Counted from the stretch's first letter, positions 21,584 to 33,147 are shown. The stretch is 64,000 bases of DNA from Adiantum capillus-veneris (GCA_014529385.2 CM043944.1:64996248-65060247), one strand, 5' to 3'. The notes: a model not told the origin generated them from the letters alone. A program made the numbers and translations.

Positions 21584-21960
21584 ATGCCTCTATGAAGATC
21601 ATCAAAGATAGAAGTTTCAATTGATCTCCACAAATCAGAATCAAAAGACGATAAGTCCAATAGTGTTCAAATAGTTACATGTGATCAAGCTCACATATGC
21701 ATATCAAGATTCACAGGTAACGAATATCAGCAAGATCATGATCTTGTACACACCCATATGGATGGCCCAGCTTAAGTCAAAGACTATGTAAAGATGGTGC
21801 AAAGCCTCAAGCTGCCAGAATAGGTGATAGAAAAGTAAAAGCCAATGGGAGCTAAGTCCAGAAATCTACACAAAGGTCACCACCAAAATCTCCTCTAAAG
21901 AGACAGATTCTGCTAGAAAGTACAGTGGATCTATTAAGATCAAGGGTTAACCAGATGTAG

Positions 21961-23412
21961 GTGGACAATGCTCAACGACTACAAAAAAGTGCAGTATCAC
22001 AGTCATACGAGTTGACATTGATTGAAGCAGATGGTCAAAGCAAAGAAAATCTAGATAAAGTTCAACCAAAGGATGTTGCCATAGTAAAAGAAGTCAATTC
22101 AGACACAAATCTTGAGACGATCAAGTGCAACATGGCTGATGAAAACAAAGAAAAGCTGTCAAGAGAAGTAAAGCTAGATTTTCAGCTAGACAAGAACCTC
22201 ATGTCTTTTTGCACTTGGAAAAGATGTGGCCAACCACAGCTGGAAGATGCTCCTAAATTTGTAAGCATATCAGGAAACAAACAAGCAAAATGCTGGGAAA
22301 TCATCTCCACCACCATTGAAGTAAGTTCACAGATCATGATAGTTCAATTTCATGTGATCACAGCAAAAGATATGCCAAACAACATCATAATGGGAATGCC
22401 AATGTCCCAGAAGATGTCAGATTTACAGAATTCAAACATGATGGAGTCATCATAGACAACAAAGAATGAAGACTAAGACTGGTTACTCACGGATGACAGC
22501 ACAAGGTCCTCAAGCACAAATAGAATGGAGACTGATATCAAAGAAGACCTTATTGAAGATGATTCATCTCCATCAATCAAAACTTCAAAAGAGCTTAAAG
22601 AAAATCAGGTAATAGCAAGTGCAAATCAAACAGAACAAAGAAAAATCACGAAAGCTATTGAGTAAAGATTGACATCAAAGCCCGAAGTTAAGAAGAACGG
22701 GGTTGCAGACAACCAGGAAGAAATAAGAAGTCCAAAGATCAATCGCTCATTGCCAGTTGAATCAGTTGTTGTAAGCCAGATTGCAACAAAAAGTCTCAAG
22801 TCACCCTCCATAGAGACATAGTTAGATCAAAATGAGACCATGGCAAAAGCAAGACAAAAATCTTCAATAGAATCCACAATGAAAATAGCTGTAATTCTCA
22901 GTAGTACAAAAGGAGCAAGTGTCAGATGCAATGCTCTACTAGATAACAAAGCAAAGTGCAATATGGTTGCAGAAAACATCCAGAGCATTCTAGAGGTTAC
23001 TCAGGGCAAGCCAAATAACAGAGAAATCATGGGTAAGGTTACAAGTGAAGAAGAAATGGTTGCTACCCTTAGCATCTAAAATCATGACGAGCAGGTAAAG
23101 TTTCAAGTGAAGCCTTCAAAAGAAATGCTTGCAGATGTCATCCTTGGACATCAGTGGTTAGATCAACACAAGGCCTACAAAGAAGATACAATGCTAATAC
23201 TTTCTTTTTCAAGAGGTAGCCAACAACATTTACATGTCTCGTTAATGCGAGATTCAGAGTTGCAGAAGTCACAAGAATTGAAGATAAATCTTGCAGACAA
23301 AGGTAAATCCGAAGTGGATCCTCCACCGATTAGCAAAGAAGGTGTCATAGCATATGCCTCTACATCAAAGAACCCTCATGGATCAACTTCTTCAAGCAAG
23401 TCAAGCTTTTAA
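21961..23412 (+). pseudogene. Element C protease-like region, two related segments
   Basis: Frames 21961-22455, 22840-23079 and 23107-23412 share one reading frame. The second segment has ALLDNKAKCNMVAENI (22933-22980), in the place of a retropepsin Asp-Thr/Ser-Gly site but reading Asp-Asn-Lys, and ends DVILGHQWLDQH (23134-23169), like the LGxPWL flap end of Ty3 proteases. The first has IKCNMADEN (22120) and NIIMGMPMS (22381-22407), arranged the same way. Both look like protease copies without the catalytic motif. The linker 22456-22839 is Lys/Ser-rich with stops. Confidence 0.45.
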
Positions 23413-23516
23413 AACTTAAATTCAATTGCCGACCCAACGGAAACCTCTAAGGAGATACCCAAAAAAGCAAAGATATTCAGCCAAAGTACCCAAGAAAGCA
23501 AAGGAAAGGCAAGCAA

Positions 23517-23873
23517 GTGTTTGTTTCGAGCAGTTTAGTCAATGTCAATGATCCGGTTTGGATTAAAGATAGAGAATCAACACAGAAAGACAAACACATG
23601 GGATGGATAGCATCACAATGGAGCTTAAAAGAACAAGAGTACTATGGAGGTAACAGACAGATATGGGTACCAAAACCACAAGTTAGAGCATATGAAGTAA
23701 CTTCAAGTCTCTCCCAAGAAAGAAGGCCCACAAGGTATCCACCTCGACAACATTCTAGGATACCTAAGAAGCAGGTATACAATAGAACAACATCAAAAGA
23801 TGCTGAAGTCTACCACAACTCTGAAGAGGATGCAGAAAAAAGATGGATCTCAAAGAATCTTCCTCTTAGATAA
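23517..23873 (+). CDS. Unrecognised 118-residue frame in element C
   Basis: A basic, Tyr/Gln/Arg-rich frame (VWIKDRESTQ, RPTRYPPRQHSRIPKKQ) follows the protease-like region in a different frame. I see no motif. It may be the C-terminal tail of the element polyprotein. From 23874 to 24840 I see no gene. Confidence 0.25.
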   Translation: MFVSSSLVNVNDPVWIKDRESTQKDKHMGWIASQWSLKEQEYYGGNRQIWVPKPQVRAYEVTSSLSQERRPTRYPPRQHSRIPKKQVYNRTTSKDAEVYHNSEEDAEKRWISKNLPLR

Positions 23874-24839
23874 GGATTCTACACAAGTTATACAAGATTT
23901 GGCTACCAGTCAACCACAAGCCAACTGCAACTACACTAGACCTTCATGAAGATCTCAAGAGCTCAACAAGACCTAGAGCTCAAAAAAGTCAACAAAGGAG
24001 ATACAAACGTCATCAAGAGATTTGGATTCTAAGTGTTCCAATGCTCCTAGTCAAAAGCCAGATGCCGACATTGAACAGAGGCCTACAACATCATCAAAGA
24101 CTTCTTACAACAGGCCCAATTGGACAATCAAATAGATAATGGAGTCTTCAAAGTCAAAGAAGGGCAACCCAACCAACGAGAATACGGATTTGAAGAAGAT
24201 AAAATAGGTATACCAAAAGAAACCTTCAATGCCAACTTGGTCCTTCACTAATCCTCTTTTTGAGGATTCAAGCTTACTTTTACCTGAAGAAATGTTTGTA
24301 GTAAGCTCACTCTTTGGCATAGTCAAGGTCGGGCTGTTGAGCCATAAAATGAGCAAAGCAATAGACCCAAAGCTTCAAGTCATATTAAACTTTGCGCTAA
24401 GAGTCGTAGTTATTAGGCTTATACTCAAGCTCGAAGAGTTGAGCATATCTGAGTCGTGTCACTTATGCTGGATGAGATGAGCATAAGGTCAAAGTCTATT
24501 AACTTACAATAGGTGGAGTGTAGTAGAGTCCAACACTCACACACAGTGCACAGTAAGATGAGAGCACATATCCTCATCAACAAAAACCATTCTTAAAGGG
24601 GTGCCAGCTTACAAAGCCGTGTCATACGATTTTATAGCTACATCATCTTTCTGAAGAAACCCTCAAAATCCTTCTTGCATAGCATATTGTTTCCGATGCA
24701 TTTCTATGTATGCATAAATAGGATGTCCCATTATTGGACATATGCATTAGACACTCTTTTTTGCTTCCACCTATGCACCTTGAGTGGACTACAACAGGCA
24801 ACAAACCAATGTCATGCTAACTAACAAAGCCATGCAGTT

Positions 24840-25372
24840 GGGTCACTATTGGGTGAATAGGACGCTTGGAAACTTTCCAACGCTCCCTATCGCTTGGTGT
24901 TGACCCTGTTGCTAAAGCCATTACAGGTGACGGTCAAGACCTTGGGGCATGATAAGCGACAATGGAAAGACAAAATTCAGTGAAGTCAATACTGAGCAAA
25001 TAGGAAGCTTGGGGATTTCCCAATGCTCCCTATCGCTTGGTGCTAACCTTGGCGTAATCGACAATGAAGACCATGGTGATGTGACTACCAAAATACAGTT
25101 GAGTCATTACTGGGCAAATAGGAACCTTGGGGACTGTCCAATGTTCCTTACTCTTGATTTTGACCTTGCTCTTAAAGTCATTACAGACAACAATTGAGTC
25201 AATATGGGGTAAATAGGACGCTTGGGGACTACCCAACATTCCCTATCGCTTGGTACTGACCTTGGGGTTAGAATCATTACATGTGATGATGGAGTCAGCA
25301 TCGAGTGAATACGAGGCTTGGTGACTGCCCAACACTCCCCATTTCTTGGTGCTAACCTTGGCAAATTGACGT
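24840..25372. repeat. Five imperfect tandem repeats of about 95-135 bp
   Basis: Each unit carries (t)gggtgaatagg, cttggggact, cccaacgctccctatcgctt and ggtgctaaccttgg. Starts are near 24840, 24972, 25092, 25197 and 25291. Units are diverged and differ in length. The array lies 450 bases upstream of the 3' LTR, a place where many plant Ty3 elements carry variable tandem repeats. Confidence 0.8.
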
Positions 25373-25823
25373 TGCCCCATTACACTTCCACCGATATCAC
25401 ATTTTTTAATCCATATCTATCAGCAAATAATCCCTTCAGTACTTTATTAATATTTCCCATGCTAATAATTACTCCAATAATGCGCTTATCCCAAAGGCAC
25501 TTTTTTCCACTGGTTTTTTTTTCCTTTGGTCATCCAGGTATTAGAACCTAATTTAGAACCTCATCATTCTACTTCCCTTGTACATACTTTTTATAAATAA
25601 ACATCAGTCTCATCATTATGCTACTACAACGGACAAATGCAACATCATCTCTCACATCAGACATATTTGGACCAATGAATATGCTGCAACAAGTTGAACC
25701 TCATCAATAAATTCAATGACAGTTGAAGAAATCAGCCCATCAACCAACCAAAAACCTTCCCTTGCCTCCACAGACAGCTTTCAACAGTGCCCGAGGACGG
25801 GCACTAAAATCGGAAGGGGGGAA

Positions 25824-26745
25824 TGTTGACTGAGTCAAGGCCAGTTAACAGAAGCTACTAAAGACCGAAGACGTACGAATGCACATCGAAGATCAAAGCA
25901 AAGAAGCAACAAAGATTGGAGTTACACATTTTTCTCGTTTTCCCAAAATGGTAACGTAGTGCAAATTCCCGATTTATTTCAAGCCATTGTAATATTTAAA
26001 TGTGTTACGGGTTCAATGGGAGTTCCAAGATGTAAAGAATAAGTTAATCACTGTGCCTAATTTTCATATTTAGTAAGTGGTAGAGCCCTAAAGGCCTTGG
26101 GCGCCCAGACATTGTATATTTTTACCCTAGGTATATAAGGCAGTGTGTAAATGAAATTAGGGTTCTCAAGCTCATTGGTTGAAAGCACTCTTTGGTGAGA
26201 GCTCTGGAGGTATGTGTCTATGGAGTTCTTGAGCTTCTCCTTGCTCATGAGACTTGATTAACACTAATCAATGATTCATTCTCTTTCACTATGCCTCTCT
26301 TTTACCTCTTATGATTGCCTATGATGCTTACATTAACTAGATCTTAACTAATTAGTGGTTAATTCCTCTCTAATCTTGTGTGATTTCCCTCTTTTGCTTG
26401 TGTGTGCATGTAGGTTTGATTGGAGTGTGGTGATCGATAGATGTATGTGTGTGTGCTTGCGATTAGTGTGTTGCATGATAGGATCAGTGTTGTGTGCGTC
26501 TTGCAATCGTAGTGTGTGTGATTGGGTTGATAAGAGGTGAAGAGAAGTGGATATGGAGATTTCCCTTCATTGCGGCTTAGCTCCTCCATAGGCCGAGAAG
26601 CTCACCTCATAGATTTAACCATTTGTATTGACACAATTAGCTCACTAACCGTGTGAGTGTTTTGATGCCCTAGACGGGTAGCTCATCCCTCTGTATTGAC
26701 AATTTTGTTGGTCATGGAGCTATTGCAACGATGGAGCCCCCAACA
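25824..26745 (+). mobile_element. LTR (3' LTR of element C), plus orientation
   Basis: It starts TGTTGACTGAGTC after a polypurine tract and ends GCCCCCAACA, 922 bases, with matching TGTTG/CAACA ends. A TATA box (tatataag, about 26131-26138) lies about a third of the way in. Its sequence recurs inverted at 26746-27658. The small antisense ORF at 26057-26248 recurs in the other copy only through shared ancestry. Confidence 0.8.
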
Positions 26746-27658
26746 TTTGATCATTGCATAGCTCCAATGACCAACAAAATTATCAATCCGTAGGGATGAG
26801 ATGCCCGGCTAGGACATGGAAACACTCACACGATTAGTGAGCTAATCATTTCAACACAATTGGTTAACTCTACGAGGTGAGCTTCTCGGCCTATGGAGGA
26901 GCTAAGCCGCAATGAAGGGAAATCTCCATATCCACTTCTCTTCACCTCTTATCAACCCAATCACACACACTACGATTGCAAGACGCACACAACACTAATC
27001 CTATCATGCAAAAAACTAATTGCAAGCACTCACACATAGATCTATTGAGCACCACACTCCAATCAAACCTACATGCACACACAAGCAAAAGAGGGAAATC
27101 ACACAAGATTAGAGAGTGATTAACCACGAATTAGTTAAGATCTAGTTAATCTAAGCATCATAGGCAATCATAAGAGGTAAGAGAGAGGCATAGTGAAAGA
27201 GAATGAGTCATTCATTAGCTCTAATCAAGTCTCATGAGCAAGGAGAAGCTCAAGGACTCCATAGACACACACCTCCAAAGCTCTCACCAAAGAGTGCTCT
27301 CAACCAATGAGCTTGAGAACCCTAATTTCATTTACACATTGCCTTATATACCTAGGGTAAAAATTTTCAATGTCCGGGCGGCCAAGGCTTTTATGACTCT
27401 ACCACTTACAGAATCTGCAACCTAGGCACAGTAACTAACCTATTCTTTACATCTTGGAACTCCCATTGAGCCCGTAACACATTAAAATATTACAATGGCA
27501 TGAAATAAATTGGGATTTTGCACTACGTGACCATTTTGGGAAAACGTGAAAAATGCGTAACTTCAATCTTTACTGCTTCTTTGCTTTGATCTTTAATGTG
27601 AATTCGTACGTCTTCAGTCTTTAGTATCTTTTGTTAACTGATGTTGACTAAGTTAACA
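26746..27658 (-). mobile_element. Related LTR in minus orientation, abutting the previous LTR
   Basis: Read on the minus strand it begins TGTTAACTTAGTC and aligns with the LTR at 25824-26745 along its length, except that the last roughly 12 bases (ggagcccccaaca) are missing at the junction. It interrupts the minus-strand pol of the family B element: coding similarity runs up to 27659 (LFLKEIY) and stops there. It is a solo or truncated LTR in that position. Confidence 0.75.
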
Positions 27659-28260
27659 TAAATCTCTTTCAAGAACAATTCAAGTGGATTAGTCATGCTG
27701 ACATTGTTACCTTTGACATGAGAGATAGAATAGAACTTTGTGCCTACAGCATCTCCCTCGTCAATCATCTATGACTCATTTTCATACCTTGCCCTTGATA
27801 GCATATCTGCCACTGTATTATCTTTACCTGCAATGTGATTAAACTCGGGATTTAAGGACTTAATGTAGGTAATCCACCGCAACATAGCAATGTCTGGTGT
27901 TGAGAAGCTTGTAATCATCCCAAGAAGTCGTAGACAATCTATTTCTACAACCACACATGCACCAATTAGATACTCTTTTCGATTTTTCAAGGTTGTAACC
28001 ATACCCAATAACTCTCTCTTTATCTGTGGATAGTTTCTTTGGCAAGCACTCAATACTTTTGCTCCAAATATCACTACATACCCGTGTCCTTCTTCATCAT
28101 CTTTCCCTATTGCCCAACCAATCCTTGGAGAATTGGTGTCAACTATCACAATTACACACTCATAGTCTACCTTTTTCAAAGTTGATGCTGATTGGAGCAA
28201 CTCCTTTAGCTTTTTCATGGCTTTTACATGTGCTTCCGTCCATTTAAACTTTTGATTCTT
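27659..28260 (-). pseudogene. Family B minus-strand element: RNase H, truncated
   Basis: The open frame 28218-27769 encodes an RNase H: LKKVDYECVIVIVDTNSPRI (DTS-like first acidic site), YPQIKREL, and KSLNPEFNHIAGKDNTVADML (last Asp site). Similarity to the plus-strand family B element (58180-58720) continues in another frame to LFLKEIY at 27660, where LTR DNA begins. Integrase is absent. The first acidic site and the final N..AD site are kept. Confidence 0.85.
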
Positions 28261-29065
28261 TCTAAGTAATTGATAAAGAGGATCATCTATATGTGCATAA
28301 TGTGGAATCTAAATAATATAAAAGACACATGCTCCCAAAAACATTCTAACCTTAGTGATGCTAGTGTATGTTTTTTTCATTCTTTGGATGGAATCTACCT
28401 TTGTTGGACAAGGTTTCCTACCATATAGCCCGCACATGTGCCCCACAATGAGCACTTCATTGACACCAAACATAGTCTTTTTCCCTGGCAAAGTAAGATT
28501 CACTTCCTCATTGTGATTTGAGGAATAAAGTCACGTAAGACCTTATTCATCCCATTCATCATATGTGCAACTGAGTTGGTTGCTCCCTGTGGCAAGGTAC
28601 ACATCCTTACCAAACCCAAAGGTGTCCTCATGGTTGTCAAGTCTGTGCTTTTGATTGCAAGCTGAAATTGATCATACCATAAGTAGAGATCCCCCATCGA
28701 GGAGATTGCCCTCCCTACAAACACCTCTGCAAACTCATCCACAATTGGACCTGTACCTACATTTGTAATTGTCACCTTGTTCACATTTGCATATCTTGGA
28801 TGAAGCGTAGAGCACCATTCTTCTTTGGAACTGTGAGCCACCTGTTTGAGTAGGGAGCACAAGAAGGCTCCAAAATTTCCATTTTGATCTTCTCATTCAA
28901 TAGCTCTACTAACTTGGGAAAATGAGCCTTTGGAACCGGAATAGGCCGTAGATTCCAAGGCAGATGAGGTATTGTAAAAATTACCATAGGTGCTATAATA
29001 GAAGGATCAACACATCCTATCTCATGTGGCTCAAATGCAAAAGCCTTACCATGCTTTGAAAGCAT
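28261..29065 (-). pseudogene. Family B minus-strand element: reverse transcriptase, active site deleted
   Basis: Frame 29065-28781 has PWNLRPIPVPKAHFPK and SNRWLTVPKKNGALRFIQD. Frame 28862-28500 has VNKVTITNVGTGPIVDEF, YDQFQLA and LPQGATNSVAHMMNGMNK. Compared with the plus-strand copy, the segment after DFIPQITM is missing about 43 codons, including the PFIDx catalytic motif, and coding resumes in a shifted frame at VNLTLPGK (28503-28309). The copy therefore cannot encode an active RT. Confidence 0.85.
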
Positions 29066-30600
29066 TTATTTGAAGCACTTTGTCTCCTCCCGTGTTAGCA
29101 ACTCCTCAATGCAACCAATTTGCAACTCCTGAAAAGACTCCTTTGTGAAGGTATGCCCAATTTTTTAAGGATCCCTCAAACTTGGTTGCAAAGAAGCCTG
29201 CTCAATCTTCTCCTTGTTGTTGGGTGGTAAGGGTGAAGCTACTGGTTTCACCATTTTTGCTACACTCTTGTATTTAGTTTCGACATGGACTTCTGGGCCA
29301 AGTTTTTGGTTTTCTTTCAAGGCTTCTATTACTTGATACATTTCCATAGAGCATACTTCCACAACTTCATTTTCAAGATGAAAACTAGACTCCATTATAG
29401 AATCAAGCTCACCCATATTATCTACAAAAGAAACTTGTTCACACAAACCCAAAACATTTTCAGTAGGCTCTAGCAACCCACTCTCTTTCATGCCTATTTG
29501 TACATTATGCGCATATTGCCTCTCATATCTCTTCAAATATTCAAGTTTTGTAAAACATACTGATCCATTCCTTGTTACCAAGAAGCCCGTTGAGAAAGTT
29601 TCACCTATTTTTGGATCAGGGGAGACTCTTTTTCTTTCTGTACCACTACAATCCTGCTTTACAATGGTACTTGGCCAAAACCCATCATTTCCCTATGATC
29701 ATGAAACTCTTTGCTAACCTTTGGTAGAGGATGATCTCTGAGGTTGTTATGATTTCTTTCATGGTCTACACAAACTATGAGAAATTGAATAGCATGTTTA
29801 CCATATTTGTTTCGTATCTTGGCATACGCTGAACCATCATCCATTACCTTTGTGTCCATTCAAACTCCCACAATGTAGGGCTGCCCAAGGATAAGATGAT
29901 ATGAAGATGTGTGCTGTATAAATAAGTTCTGCTCTACCTTTACATCACCTATTGTCACCTTTACACTTGGACATGCTGCATACAATTCACCTGATGAATT
30001 TTTTGCCACTCTGACCATCCAACCATGTTCTGTGTCCATTGGCCATTTACATTTTTTGTAAGACTTTTTGACATTATATTTATTTTAGAATCGTGGTCAT
30101 TAAGGAAACAAATGGTTCTTCAAGATCACCTACCTTGATCAATGTCTCTGTAGTAGCCACTGCCCAATGGCTTCTAGAATAGTGGCTCCTAGGAATACTT
30201 TGAGATTCTTCCCCATCATCAACACTTGACTTACATTCCAAGAACAATGGTAGATTCCCACCATAGCTTCATCACCTTCTTTAGCACGCATCTTTACTCC
30301 TTGTGTCTTCATAGTATCACCTTAGCTTGTGGATGAATAGACTCTCCAAGTGTTTGCTTCTTTCTCTTGATGATGTCGATAATTTCTTCATGGAATTCAT
30401 GTTTGGCTATGCCAAGCACCTCACCTAAAGTAAACTCAAACTTGCTATTCAAAATCCTCTCCTCTAGAACTTTCTTCAAGTATCTAGCAAGCCCAATGTC
30501 AGATTGTAGTTTGTAAGCTGGTCCTTTTGGCTTACCATTTGTTGGCTCATTTTTCTTTCCTGTTGTAGAATCCTCCATGGTCACTTCTGGTGAAGGTGCC
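29066..30600 (-). pseudogene. Family B minus-strand element: protease region and flanks
   Basis: Frames 30584-30309 (LGEVLGIAKHEFHEEIIDIIKR), 29859-29659 (VMDDGSAYAKIRNKYGKH, FLIVCVDHERN) and 29581-29165 match the plus-strand copy at 55720-57077 in order. The protease active-site part between 30160 and 29870 is present only in broken frames. It is decayed more than the plus-strand copy. Confidence 0.75.
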
Positions 30601-30609
30601 GCTTGTGTT

Positions 30610-31834
30610 GGTGGTGCTCAAAAAGGGGCTGCATCATTCCTCCCTCCACTTCTTGTAGCTCTTTTTGAAGGCCCTTCATCACCATTTTCACGCCTGCGCT
30701 TGTCTTCTACAATGGCTTCACAAGTGGCATAGTTAGTTGCCATATCTTCAACTAAGGTTTGCATTTCCCCCTTCCAAAAGTTAGTCCTCAAGGGTAGACC
30801 TGTCTCTCTTAAGTGGATTTTACCATCCTTAAAAAAGACAACATCTTTTGTTAAAGCATCACTAAAGCTATCACAATCCCTTCTTACATGGTTTGTACTA
30901 CCACACAAATACAGCTATTAGCAAACCCTTCTTTGGGCTATTGTCTTTGCCTAGGAAGTGGCCCTGATCGTTGGCCTTTTTCTTCAAGATTTGCAAGCTT
31001 CACCTTCAAGTCACGCATTCCCTTCACAAGCTCATCTAGCATGGACTCATCAAACTTAGGAGCGATAAAATGGGCTTTACCATTTTGTCAGAAGTTGAGG
31101 TGGAAGGACTTGTAGTGTTTACTACCATCTTGTCCCTTCTTCTTTGTTGTTTATCAAGCAGTGAGACAACACCTTCAACCTCATTCAGTTGGTCTTTAGT
31201 CCTTGCTCAATATCTTTATCTTCCAGAAGAAGCTCCAAATTTTCTTAAAACTCTTTACTTGCAGCTTGTAAACAAAGATCTGTCCTCTCTGCATCTAGTG
31301 TGGCCCTTTCTGTCTGGTGAGTTGTGAATAGCGCCGCTCAATCTCCCTAAGTAGCTCCATTATTGATAGTCCTTGCTTTGGCTTGACTGCCCATTCTAAG
31401 AATGTCCTTTCGGTCACTCTCTCAGAGTCCTCCATGAAATATTCCTCCTTTAAAGCTACTTTGACTTCTTTCCAATTTGTCCCATGCCTATCTTTAATTC
31501 CCCTAACATGTTCCCTAATTTATGGGGCAGAACTAGCCGCAAAGCTTTGAATCATCTCACCTTCTAACACATGATTCCATTCCATCTCCTTCACATACTC
31601 GCATAAGTACTTTGTTACATCTTTGCCATTGAATTGATCCATTGTATCGACGACCTCTTGTATGGCTTTGGTTGCTAAAATCTCCCTTCTTTCAGTGGCA
31701 TGTTGTTGTTGCATGAACATTGCAAATGATTGAAACATTTGCATTGTTGTTGCTGGGTCAAAATGTATACCATGTTGCTCAACATGATTACCCGTAGTTA
31801 CACAAAAACTCTCACCCTGGCAATTCCGCGTCGC
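30610..31834 (-). pseudogene. Family B minus-strand element: gag
   Basis: From the right, the frame ending at 31520 holds MFQSFAMFMQQQHATERR and DTMDQFNGKDVTKYLCEYV, matching the gag start of the plus-strand copy (34040-34130). After broken frames, 30908-30618 has a damaged knuckle (CGSTNHVRRDC, where the upstream Cys is now Tyr) and KIHLRETGLPLRTNF. The 17 residues encoded beyond 31834 in the open frame are LTR DNA of the inserted element. Gag begins soon after the PBS, which is split by that insertion. Confidence 0.8.
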
Positions 31835-32501
31835 TGTCGTGCAGCTCCGCTCCCATGCAAAGAAAGATGCCAAAAAAATGCACATAAATTTTGTTTGAAG
31901 CTTATATGTTTAATGAACAGTGATTAAGGGCTGGTTGAAGGCCGAGTTCAATGCTGAATGTATGTCAAATGCGGCTAAAAGGGTCAAAACATGCCTTAAT
32001 AATGCTAAAAAAGTGTTATTCTTGAAGTGAACACAAATGGGGTATTATGCCCTAGAATTGCAGTGCTCGATGTGCTCTACCGGCCTGTCTTTACGGCTTG
32101 TCAATTGAGGCTATGATGAAGAAGTTATTGCAGTTTAAAGTTTAAGCCGATTTGCAGATCCGTGCCGGATTGGGCAACATTAGTTGAAGGGATAAAAATG
32201 AAATGAATGCATCGGACTGAAGTGCTCACTTTGTGGAGCGCATCGGTCTTTTCAGATCAGTGATGGGAGTCCCGGTCGCCAAGATATTAGCCCGTTAAAG
32301 ATTCACTAGGGCCAGCTCCGTACCCTCCGGTCGGCTCGATCGGGGTGCCACCTAGGAATTTTGGCCTCCTCATTAGGGTTAGTATGCGTTCTATGCAGTT
32401 TGAGAAGTCTACGGCTTGGCAGGCAAAGTCCGGTGTCAGTTTTGTCGGCAATGCTGAGGTGGGTTATTTTGACATTATTCGAGATGTCGGTACGGACAAT
32501 A

Positions 32502-32800
32502 AAAATTCACGATGATATTATTAGTCAAGGACTGCTGAAGAAAGATGTTGTGCTTAGCAATGCTTTAGTTGGTATGTAAGCCAAATGGGGTGTACCAAGG
32601 TTGTCAAGTGCTTGGTATTTCTTGTGCGACGTATAGGCTTAATGTGGTGCCGCTACGAAAACACGAAAAGCTCTTGATGAGCTCATTGTTGAAATGTCGT
32701 CTCATGGAGGGTAATGATTGCCGACATGTATACCAAATGTGGCACCCTTGCAAGGGCCATGGCCGGCATGTATGCTCACTATGGAGAAGCCGCCCATATT
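32502..32800 (+). pseudogene. PPR-gene-like fragment inside family B 5' LTR
   Basis: The frame from 32502 reads KIHDDIISQGLLKKDVVLSN then ALVGM, a stop and AKWG; this is the typical plant PPR pattern (IHDxIISQGLLxKDVVLxNALVxMYAKCG) with Tyr changed to stop. A second piece from 32723 reads DMYTKCGTLARAMAGMYAHYG. Just before it, ggtaatgattgccgacatg reads as VGNALxDMY if one base is restored, which is a frameshift. PPR proteins bind organelle RNA. Here it is a non-coding remnant, captured from a host gene and copied with the LTR. The part between the two pieces is weaker. Family is clear; which gene it came from is not. Confidence 0.7.
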
Positions 32801-33139
32801 CTCAAAGGGGCATGGCCGCCCAAGCAACTTAAAAGGCCACCCCAAAAATAGGGGGAGTATGAACAAGCAAAAGAAATTGAGGACATGGCGTAGCAAAGGC
32901 GGCAGCGAGCAATGCAGAGGGAATGAAGCAGCGCTCATCGCGCGCGCTACAGCGCTGGGACGAGGTCGCCACAGAAACGGGAAAGGACGAGAACGCCGGA
33001 GCGCTCAGTTTTGGTCTTAGTCCCGCCGCAAATGGCACTGGTCGACTTCGGCCTTGCCACGTCACAAGGGGGAGGACCCATTAGCGACATCGCTAATGGG
33101 TGCCTCGCTTTTTTTAGCAAAAGGGGATGCCCATGCAAC

Positions 33140-33147
33140 TATAAAAA
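33140..33147 (+). promoter_or_regulatory. TATA box of family B 5' LTR
   Basis: tataaaaa in gcaactataaaaaagagagg, repeated at 61466-61473 in the 3' LTR. Transcription would start about 30 bases downstream, leaving the AAGCTC-rich tail in the transcript. Confidence 0.55.

Larger units (their letters stand above)
18723..25823 (+). mobile_element. Element C: LTR-element-like internal region without RT or integrase
   Basis: The region ends in a polypurine tract (cggaaggggggaa, 25811-25823) directly before an LTR starting TGTTGACT at 25824. Inside are gag-like and protease-like coding remnants on the plus strand, then about 1 kb without ORFs and a tandem repeat array. No RT, RNase H or integrase motif was seen in any frame, so the element would be non-autonomous. 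The 5' LTR was not found: DNA upstream of 18722 does not resemble the LTR at 25824. A link between the 5' part and the 3' LTR is therefore inferred. 19561-20059 contains no clear gene. Confidence 0.5.

Noticed and set aside
24840-25372. CRISPR-like array
   Set aside because: Units are diverged and of unequal length without a repeat-spacer pattern, and the DNA is from a plant LTR element.
26057-26248. Antisense ORF MSKEKLKNSID..., also at 27234-27425
   Set aside because: It lies antisense in two related LTRs; the two copies share it by descent.
26355-26540. ORF MVNSSLILCDF... in the LTR, also inverted at 26942-27127
   Set aside because: Same-sense LTR sequence copied twice; Cys/Val-rich wording comes from GT-rich DNA and there is no independent support.
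32502-32800. A functional PPR gene
   Set aside because: Only about two motifs are present, with a stop and a frameshift, and the sequence is part of both LTRs.
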